A stretch of DNA of 10,899 nucleotides from Syntrophomonadaceae bacterium (GTDB lineage: Bacteria; Bacillota; Ch66; Ch109): NCBI GenBank assembly GCA_012512295.1, contig JAAZDI010000205.1, forward strand, positions 1-10,899, read 5' to 3'. Shown piece by piece: positions 6,387 to 10,899 of this stretch. A program made the translations under genes and the position numbers. Position 1 is the first letter of the stretch. Each line of letters begins with the position of its first letter. The notes under the pieces were generated by a model. That model saw nothing but the letters and a program-made list of their open reading frames with translations. It had not been told where the DNA came from and did no database searches.

Positions 6387-6423
6387 ACTCGGTTTATTAT
6401 TCGGACTCGGGTTTATTATTCGG
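6387..6423. repeat. two-copy 18/19-bp tandem repeat
   Basis: ACTCGGTTTATTATTCGG (6387-6404) is followed directly by the same unit with one extra G (6405-6423). It lies 53-90 bp upstream of the 95-aa membrane protein gene. An overlapping 7-bp inverted repeat, ATAATAA (6375-6381) with TTATTAT (6394-6400), touches the first unit. It may be a regulator site or a local slippage duplication. Confidence 0.6.
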
Positions 6424-6510
6424 CAACTTTAAACTTAATTCCTTTATTTTTGAACAAACAATTTCTATATTCCAAGTGTTTCCCAAGTTTTATAATTTGC
6501 GCTAACACTA

Positions 6511-6543
6511 AAGAAAAGCAAGAGGGCTCTTTCGGGAGAGCCC
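6511..6543 (-). terminator. intrinsic terminator of the Gln/Ser-rich protein gene
   Basis: On the minus strand GGGCTCT and AGAGCCC form a perfect 7-bp GC-rich stem around a 6-nt loop (6543-6524). It is followed by TCTTGCTTTTCTT, a T-rich tail. It begins about 31 bp after the stop codon at 6575. Confidence 0.75.
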
Positions 6544-6574
6544 CCTTTACCTCAAAGTTAGTCTTCTAAAAAGG

Positions 6575-7303
6575 CTAGAATCCATAGCCCATTCCGGAAG
6601 TCTGATATTGGCTTTGGCCGATGGCCGAGCTAGGTGACTGATTTAGGCTAGATGTCATTGTCGGGCTAATAGTGCCAATGCTTGGGGACATAGGCTGCCC
6701 CATTGCTGGTGTAACAGACTGGTTACTAAAACCGGAGGTCATTTGTGGACTGAAACTAGAGCTGGAAATTGGTCTGTTAATACTGCTGAAGTTATCAGCT
6801 CCACTGCCGATTCCCGGGGTTTGATATTGCGGCATTGTTTGAGAATAAAACTGGCCGCCAAATCCCGATTGTGAACTAAAACTCGGGGATACTCCAACTG
6901 TTTGATTAAAAGGATAACTGGTTGTGCCAGTACCAATTTGGCTTCCAGTCTGATAACTCGGAATGGTTTGGCCGGTCATCCCTGTTTGAAAAGTGGGACT
7001 GATATAAGACTGTCCAGAAAAATACGGAGTGGTTGCCGATGAAGTCATATTACTGAGTTGGTTTAACTGTTGACTGATTGAATTACACATTTGCCGAAGC
7101 TGCGCAAGTTGCTGGACCGTGTTTTGCTCCGCAGCCCCCAACCGCTGCAACTGCTGAGCCGTATTGTTTTCGGATTGCGCTAATTGCTGAAGTTGAATCT
7201 GGTTGTTCCGCTCTGCTTGTTCCATTTGGCTGACCATTTGATTGATCTGTTCCAGACTCTGACGGGATGCTTGAATTTGTTGGTGTAGTTGCATTTGATA
7301 CAT
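6575..7303 (-). CDS. Gln-rich coiled-coil protein with Ser/Gln/Gly/Thr low-complexity tail
   Basis: The product has 242 aa; the start is secured by AAGGAGG (7311-7317) 7 nt before the ATG. Residues 3-87 are a Gln-rich amphipathic helix predicted to form a coiled coil. QQL-x-x-L blocks recur at 50, 64 and 78 (exact 14-residue period), with a related QQLAQS at 39 (11-residue step). Residues 88-242 are low complexity, rich in S, Q, G, T, P, F and Y, with many SF/SY/GF pairs and the ending GMGYGF, a composition typical of disordered, self-associating or surface-coat proteins. There is no signal peptide or TM segment, and one cysteine (C73). The gene has its own terminator and is monocistronic. 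No named family is recognised; a structural or spore/coat-like role is only a guess. Confidence 0.8.
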   Translation of the reverse strand: MYQMQLHQQIQASRQSLEQINQMVSQMEQAERNNQIQLQQLAQSENNTAQQLQRLGAAEQNTVQQLAQLRQMCNSISQQLNQLSNMTSSATTPYFSGQSYISPTFQTGMTGQTIPSYQTGSQIGTGTTSYPFNQTVGVSPSFSSQSGFGGQFYSQTMPQYQTPGIGSGADNFSSINRPISSSSFSPQMTSGFSNQSVTPAMGQPMSPSIGTISPTMTSSLNQSPSSAIGQSQYQTSGMGYGF

Positions 7304-7630
7304 CTGCTTACCTCCTTAATAATATGGATATATTTCTAAAAGCAAGCCCCATGGATTGCTTTCGTTCATGGTTATTATTCCAGCAATATACTACTGATAT
7401 TACAAAAAAACCGGATTTTTCGATTTTCCCCGGGTTATTCTATGCCTATTATTCAGTCACGTTTTAATTCTTCATGAATAAATTGCTTTTTAGAAAATGC
7501 CAAAAATTTTAGAAATGTCGCATTGATTCGAAAACTATGCCTGTAAGAATAGTCCGAGATTTGGGTTTGAGCTAAGCTAGTTAACGGCGCAAAGCCGTTT
7601 TACTCCTCATTTCACCGCTTTCTTCTGTAG

Positions 7631-7659
7631 TTGACGATCAGCTTAAAACATGCTATTCT
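7631..7659 (+). promoter_or_regulatory. sigma-A-type promoter of the acetate transporter gene
   Basis: TTGACG (7631-7636), a 17-bp spacer and TATTCT (7654-7659), with the extended -10 TGC at 7651-7653, make a good vegetative promoter. Transcription should begin near 7665-7667, giving a leader of about 140 nt before the ATG at 7807. Confidence 0.7.
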
Positions 7660-7672
7660 TGGTACAAAATTG

Positions 7673-7743
7673 TGTCTTGTTTAGGGAGGGGATAGACGAA
7701 AAACAAGACATTCTTGTGTTTAATATCTAATTCGTTGGATATT
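7673..7743 (+). promoter_or_regulatory. structured 5' leader of the acetate transporter mRNA
   Basis: TGTCTTGTTT (7673-7682) and AAACAAGACA (7701-7710) form a perfect 10-bp stem only a few nucleotides from the predicted mRNA 5' end. The 18-nt loop contains AGGGAGGGG (7683-7691), which includes the gene's real Shine-Dalgarno AGGGAGG (7795-7801). A second hairpin, AATATC (7722-7727) with GATATT (7738-7743), follows. No known riboswitch class was recognised. Roles in mRNA stability, ribosome standby or protein binding are inference. Confidence 0.5.
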
Positions 7744-7806
7744 TAAATCAAAAGCCTGGTTGAACGGTCTTAAAATTTTTATGTGAGAGTGTTGAGGGAG
7801 GTTAAT

Positions 7807-8445
7807 ATGGCAAAGGAAGTCGAACTAAAAAAAGTCGAGGTTTCTGGCCACGTTCAAGAATTGGTTGGTAACCCTTCGGCAATCGGACTTTTAGGTCTGG
7901 CGATGGTTACGCTGGTGGCTTCATCTCAAAAACTAGGCTGGACAACTGGCACAGCCGGGGTTATTCCATGGGCCATTTTCCTGGGTGCGTTAGCTCAATT
8001 CTTAGCAGGCGTACTTGATTTTAAACACAACAACACCTTTGGGGCTACTGCCTTCTGCGGATATGGCTGCTTCTGGTTTGCCGTGGCCATGAGCTGGATG
8101 ACTCAATTAGGAGTATTTGGGGCAAAAGCTGCGGAGACCTTCAATGGTCTTCAGCTAGGTTATGCTTTCCTGGGTTACCTGATCTTCACTATCATCATGA
8201 CCCTAGGTTCAATGGGGACCAATAAAGTCTTATTTATTATCTTCTTCCTGATCGACCTGCTGTTCCTAGGACTATCTATGAGCGTTCTTACTGGACAACC
8301 TCATGGGTTCTGGCATAACCTGGCTGCTTGGTCTGAACTAGGTATTTCAATTATGTCCTTCTATGGTGTCGCCGCCAATGTGCTCAATACCCATTACAAA
8401 AAAGTGGTTGTTCCAGTTGGAAAGCCATTTGGTCCCTGGATTTAA
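7807..8445 (+). CDS. satP: acetate/succinate uptake transporter, GPR1/FUN34/YaaH (SatP) family
   Basis: This inner-membrane protein of 212 aa is expected to take up acetate, and possibly succinate, with protons; in the family the channel-like hexamer is built from six-helix subunits. The N-terminal signature NPSAIGL (22-28) matches the family NP[AG]-x-[FS]-GL motif, and FGATAF (78-83) matches the conserved FG[AG]TAF segment. Six hydrophobic helices are visible at about 25-41, 51-70, 79-98, 115-136, 141-161 and 172-193. The ATG at 7807 has AGGGAGG 5 nt upstream; a GTG 8 codons earlier (7783) has none. The gene is monocistronic, with its own promoter, structured leader and a strong downstream hairpin. 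In an anaerobe it could serve acetate assimilation or export; direction cannot be read from sequence. Family assignment is firm; the symbol is by family. Confidence 0.92.
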   Translation: MAKEVELKKVEVSGHVQELVGNPSAIGLLGLAMVTLVASSQKLGWTTGTAGVIPWAIFLGALAQFLAGVLDFKHNNTFGATAFCGYGCFWFAVAMSWMTQLGVFGAKAAETFNGLQLGYAFLGYLIFTIIMTLGSMGTNKVLFIIFFLIDLLFLGLSMSVLTGQPHGFWHNLAAWSELGISIMSFYGVAANVLNTHYKKVVVPVGKPFGPWI

Positions 8446-8537
8446 TTCTATTCTGTCACGATGCTCTAAAGAATCGACTTATCCCATTATTTTGTCAACC
8501 AGGCTTTCTTGTAATAAGGTCATAGTCGATAAATTCT

Positions 8538-8572
8538 TGAACCCCGGGTTAGATCATCCCGGGGTTCATTCT
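8538..8572 (+). terminator. terminator hairpin of the acetate transporter gene
   Basis: TGAACCCCGGG (8538-8548) and CCCGGGGTTCA (8558-8568) make a perfect 11-bp GC-rich stem with a 9-nt loop, about 92 bp after the stop codon. The following tract TTCTATATTT is only moderately T-rich. The hairpin may also act on transcripts from the convergent nif3 gene. Confidence 0.7.
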
Positions 8573-8615
8573 ATATTTCAGCAAACACGGTGCGATCATG
8601 ATTTGCATTCTCTGT

Positions 8616-8661
8616 TTGTGCCGCTAAGCGGCACAACGGTCTTCTTAGAATCTTCTTAGAA
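8616..8661. repeat. 9-bp hairpin followed by perfect 11-bp tandem duplication
   Basis: TTGTGCCGC (8616-8624) and GCGGCACAA (8628-8636) are perfect arms around a 3-nt loop, with no T-tract on either side. TCTTCTTAGAA is then repeated exactly at 8640-8650 and 8651-8661. The block sits 15-60 bp after the nif3-like stop codon, in the convergent gap, and could stabilise or end that transcript. Confidence 0.55.
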
Positions 8662-8676
8662 ATGAGATTTGATAAG

Positions 8677-9780
8677 TTAATAATACTTTTCTAGCGGTCT
8701 TGAATCGAACATTTTCACTCTAACTCCCGAGAGCTTTTCCCTTAAAAAACCAGTCAAAAATTCGATTGCTGGATACTCAGTGGCCTGATGTCCCGCATCA
8801 ATTATTGCCAGACCCCGATTGGCCGCTTCCTGGGCTTCATGATACTTTACATCCCCAGTGATCAGCACCTCAGCCCCACTGGAAGCGGCTGCGGTAATCA
8901 GAAATGCCCCACTACCTCCACAGACCGCGACCTTTTGGACCAATCGGCTGGGATCACCAATAACCCTAACCGCGGCTATCCGTAAAACCTGTTTAACCTG
9001 TTCGATTAGCTCACCTAACTTCATAGGCTCTTGCAAAATTCCTAACCTGCCCGGACCTAACGCTTGGCCGGACAGGTGCAGAGGATATACGTCATAAGCC
9101 ACCTCTTCATAAGGATGGGCCTCAATCATCGCCTGAACAACCGAATTAAGCATCCGTTCCGGGACGATCGTTTCCAGCCGGTATTCTGCCACCTTTTCTA
9201 GTTTTCCTTGCTGGCCAATAAACGGCGAGGTCCCCTCCCGCGGTAAAAACGTCCCGGTCCCAGGAATCTGAAAGGTGCAGTGCGAGTAGTTGCCAATCCA
9301 ACCGGCCCCTGCCTCACTAACTGCTTGCCGCACTTCATCTTCATGACCTTCCGGCACAAAAACCACCAGTTTATAGAGCTTCTCTTGCCGGTTTGACCCA
9401 AAGACATGCAGATTATTCAACCCCAAACTTTTACCAAGCACTTGGCTAACCCCTTCCGGGGCGTTATCTAGATTAGTATGGGCAGAATAAAGCATAATGC
9501 GATTCTGAACAAGTTCCCGAAGCAGTTGTCCAGAAAGCTGGTCATATCTTACCTGGCGCAAGGGCTTAAAAAGAAAAGGATGGTGCGTAATGATCAGATC
9601 CGCTTTCTCACGTCGCGCTTCCTCAAGGACTGCCGGAGTAAAGTCGAGGGTTACCAGGACTGACTGGATCAGAGCGTCCGGGTCACCAACCTGCCACCCC
9701 ACATTATCCCAGTCCTCAGCCAGCTCGAGTGGGGCCAGCTGTTCAATCAATCTCGTCACTTCTCTGGCTTTAACTGACAT
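8677..9780 (-). CDS. Nif3-like dinuclear metal center protein, YqfO type
   Basis: From the ATG at 9778-9780 the protein has 367 aa, the length of the long YqfO-type Nif3 proteins. Metal ligands are in place: THHP (H66, H67), SAHTNLD (H101, D105), and near the C-terminus DAGHQATE (H331, E335). Between the two Nif3 halves, about residues 134-233, is the PII/CutA-like insert (KLYKLVVFVPEGHEDEVRQA to AHPYEEVAYDVYPL). The exact biochemical role of the family is unsettled; GTP cyclohydrolase I type 2 is an old annotation that should not be trusted. The frame continues upstream to 9807, but AGAGGAG lies 10 nt before 9780 and supports the shorter form. It follows trmK on the same strand after about 125 bp, the usual Firmicute pairing. 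Confidence 0.92.
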   Translation of the reverse strand: MSVKAREVTRLIEQLAPLELAEDWDNVGWQVGDPDALIQSVLVTLDFTPAVLEEARREKADLIITHHPFLFKPLRQVRYDQLSGQLLRELVQNRIMLYSAHTNLDNAPEGVSQVLGKSLGLNNLHVFGSNRQEKLYKLVVFVPEGHEDEVRQAVSEAGAGWIGNYSHCTFQIPGTGTFLPREGTSPFIGQQGKLEKVAEYRLETIVPERMLNSVVQAMIEAHPYEEVAYDVYPLHLSGQALGPGRLGILQEPMKLGELIEQVKQVLRIAAVRVIGDPSRLVQKVAVCGGSGAFLITAAASSGAEVLITGDVKYHEAQEAANRGLAIIDAGHQATEYPAIEFLTGFLREKLSGVRVKMFDSRPLEKYY

Positions 9781-9906
9781 AATTAGCTCACTCCTCTTAA
9801 TCATCAATCTCAGCCTTCAGCGCTATATTAAGGCGTTGGATCAATTTCTATGTGCCAAAAGGCCTTGGATTTGGTCGACCTTTCTCTACTTCATTACCGG
9901 AGTGTT

Positions 9907-10680
9907 TTAGTTTAACTGTTTCTGAATAATCTCTTGCAGAGCCTCGATCCGCTCCTGCCGTCTAGCCTGCTCCAACAACGCTGCCGGATTTTGACTTCGT
10001 TTTAAATGCTCACATATCCGTTGCTCTCGCTCCAGGAGATAGTTTAAATATTCAGGCAATAAAGGGTGGTGTCGGTTAATTAAATCCGGGCCAATTTCTA
10101 ATTCCATTAGCTTTCTCACTTTGTCCTTAGTATCATCTTCCGGTTCATCTTTGACTGCCTTATAAACTAAGGCTTCATTCTCCGGCCAGCGGACGGTCGG
10201 TGTACTCGGCTCAGCGACAATAATTATGTAATAAACCCCATCTTCCCGGACCAAATCCTCCTGGACAATCTGCCAGGAGTGCGCCAAAAGCCATTCTCTG
10301 ACCAGCTTATCCGCTCCCATGGGTTGGAGAATCAGGCGTCGAAGACCGGCTAATACCGCTGGGGCTGCCTCAAGGATTTCACAAATCGTCTTGCCCCCCA
10401 TCCCCGCGATCACGCCAACCTGAGCTTCCCCTGGGCAAATCGCCTGCAACCCATTTCCTTGCCGAATCAAGATCTGGTGAGTTAGACCGGCTGACGCTAC
10501 CTGATTTCGGGCACTTTGGAGTGGCCCTGGGTTTATCTCGATGCCAATCACCCGGGGACATATTCCGCGCTCGACCAAGTATAATGGCAAATAGGCATGA
10601 TCGGTTCCGACATCCACTACTATACTACCCGGGATAACCTGATCAGCTAAGGCTTGTAGTCGATTAGAGAGTCTTTTCAC
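9907..10680 (-). CDS. trmK: tRNA (adenine(22)-N(1))-methyltransferase
   Basis: This SAM-dependent class-I methyltransferase makes m1A22 in the D-loop of tRNAs in Gram-positive bacteria. In the 257-aa form, the SAM-binding motif VVDVGTDHAYLPLYL (21-35), the acidic residue in VIGIEINPGPL (44-54) and the TrmK signature IAGMGG (91-96) are clear. LILQPM (116-121) and REDGVYY (145-151) complete the catalytic domain. The C-terminal ~70 residues are a charged helical coiled-coil region, as in the family. The GTG start at 10678-10680 is preferred: GGAAGG lies 6 nt upstream, and family members begin close to LSNRLQALAD. An in-frame ATG at 10695 lacks an RBS but cannot be excluded. The gene lies between a tRNA and the nif3-like gene; no promoter was recognised. 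Confidence 0.93.
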   Translation of the reverse strand: MKRLSNRLQALADQVIPGSIVVDVGTDHAYLPLYLVERGICPRVIGIEINPGPLQSARNQVASAGLTHQILIRQGNGLQAICPGEAQVGVIAGMGGKTICEILEAAPAVLAGLRRLILQPMGADKLVREWLLAHSWQIVQEDLVREDGVYYIIIVAEPSTPTVRWPENEALVYKAVKDEPEDDTKDKVRKLMELEIGPDLINRHHPLLPEYLNYLLEREQRICEHLKRSQNPAALLEQARRQERIEALQEIIQKQLN

Positions 10681-10763
10681 CAAAAACCTTCCCATCCGTT
10701 AATTTGTTAACTACTGCTCAAAACAGCTAGTATTATGTCATTGCTGAGATTACAGCCAGTATA

Positions 10764-10816
10764 CGTTTGTCATGGTATGGGCAACGCGTGATAATTCTGG
10801 GTGAAGTGGCCGTAAA
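10764..10816 (+). repeat. dispersed intergenic repeat, copy 2
   Basis: This is the second copy of the element at 2010-2056, in the same orientation. The core 10764-10799 can form the same 6-bp stem, GTCATG (10769-10774) with CGTGAT (10787-10792), around a 12-nt loop with GGGCAA. It lies between the tRNA terminator and the trmK start, ending immediately next to the terminator. Confidence 0.7.
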
Positions 10817-10817
10817 C

Positions 10818-10846
10818 AAAAAAGAACCCGGCTTTATACCAGATTC
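10818..10846 (-). terminator. intrinsic terminator downstream of the tRNA gene
   Basis: On the minus strand GAATCTGG pairs with CCGGGTTC (8 bp, two G-U) around a 7-nt loop, followed by TTTTTTG. It starts 15 nt after the CCA end of the tRNA, so it should end the tRNA transcript and separate it from trmK. Confidence 0.75.
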
Positions 10847-10861
10847 ATCATTTCAATAAAA

Positions 10862-10899
10862 TGGTGGGCGATGACGGAGTCGAACCGCAGACATCTTGC
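10862..10899 (-). tRNA. tRNA 3' part (cut by window edge), probably tRNA-Val
   Basis: On the minus strand the last 38 nt read as a tRNA 3' half: anticodon-stem remnant GCAAG, short variable loop ATGTC, T-arm TGCGG-TTCGACT-CCGTC, acceptor strand ATCGCCC, discriminator A and encoded CCA. The 5' half and anticodon are outside. The acceptor implies a GGGCGAT 5' strand, which with the GCAAGATGTC segment I associate with Firmicute tRNA-Val; this is recall and tentative. The outermost T-stem pair (T49-C65) is mismatched and one pair is G-T, slightly unusual for a functional tRNA. Confidence 0.8.

Larger units (their letters stand above)
7304..7806. other. intergenic region upstream of the acetate transporter
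   Basis: The region lies between the divergent Gln-rich gene and the transporter gene. It holds the RBS of the former (7311-7317) and AT-rich sequence with a loose direct repeat TTTTAGAAA (7488-7496 and 7507-7515). A 6-bp hairpin AACGGC-GCAAA-GCCGTT lies at 7583-7599. The transporter promoter (7631-7659), its structured leader (7673-7743) and RBS (7795-7801) follow. A 66-codon plus-strand frame across 7267-7467 has no RBS and overlaps the Gln-rich gene, so it is not called. Confidence 0.6.

Noticed and set aside
6302..6569. Two overlapping plus-strand frames (67 and 82 aa)
   Set aside because: They cover an AT-rich intergenic gap with repeats and a terminator, have no RBS, and have low-quality composition.
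7267..7467. 66-aa plus-strand open frame upstream of the acetate transporter
   Set aside because: It has no ribosome binding site, overlaps the antisense of the Gln-rich gene and encodes an unstructured-looking product.
7583..7602. AACGGC/GCCGTT hairpin followed by TTTTA as a plus-strand terminator
   Set aside because: No plus-strand gene lies upstream and the T-tract is short; it is described only as a hairpin.
1..10899. CRISPR array, insertion sequence or prophage
   Set aside because: No regularly spaced direct repeats, transposase, integrase or structural phage genes were seen; the repeats found are short or only two copies.

Overview
The window looks like a chromosomal segment of a spore-former-type Firmicute, probably a Clostridia/Peptococcaceae-like anaerobe. 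Three things point there: strong AGGAGG-type ribosome binding sites, the trmK-nif3 gene pair that is conserved in Firmicutes, and a YqfO-type Nif3 with an inserted PII/CutA-like domain. No species can be named from the sequence, and no phage, IS, CRISPR or plasmid machinery is visible.

Left part (1-2225): the 5' end of an ECF-type sigma factor gene runs off the left edge on the minus strand. It is divergent from a possible 48-aa basic small protein. Minus-strand genes follow for a stand-alone CheY-like receiver, an unrecognised 282-aa protein combining a helix-turn-helix with a four-cysteine zinc-binding motif, and a 53-aa membrane protein.

Middle (2325-5994): a class-III PLP aminotransferase (GabT type) and a solo SbcD/Mre11-like metallophosphoesterase lie on the minus strand. 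An AT-rich divergent intergenic region then leads to a plus-strand 280-aa protein with two similar Cys2-His-Cys metal-binding modules and an unassigned N-terminal domain.

Right-middle (6047-8445): a 95-aa two-TM protein and a Gln/Ser-rich coiled-coil protein with its own terminator are on the minus strand. A SatP/YaaH-family acetate uptake transporter on the plus strand has a good sigma-A promoter, a structured ~140-nt leader and a strong terminator hairpin.

Right end (8677-10899): nif3-like and trmK form a minus-strand pair. Upstream of it are a tRNA terminator and the 3' part of a tRNA (probably Val) that runs off the right edge.

The genes do not form one obvious pathway; this is mostly a set of single-gene or two-gene units. 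The most interesting signals are non-coding. A ~37-50 bp dispersed repeat occurs in two intergenic sites 8.7 kb apart; it differs almost only by transitions, and those in its stem keep the pairing. The acetate-transporter mRNA appears to start with a perfect 10-bp hairpin whose loop copies the gene's own Shine-Dalgarno sequence. A hairpin separates a purine-rich Shine-Dalgarno-like tract from the ATG of the 95-aa membrane protein. Several short direct and inverted repeats lie upstream of genes.
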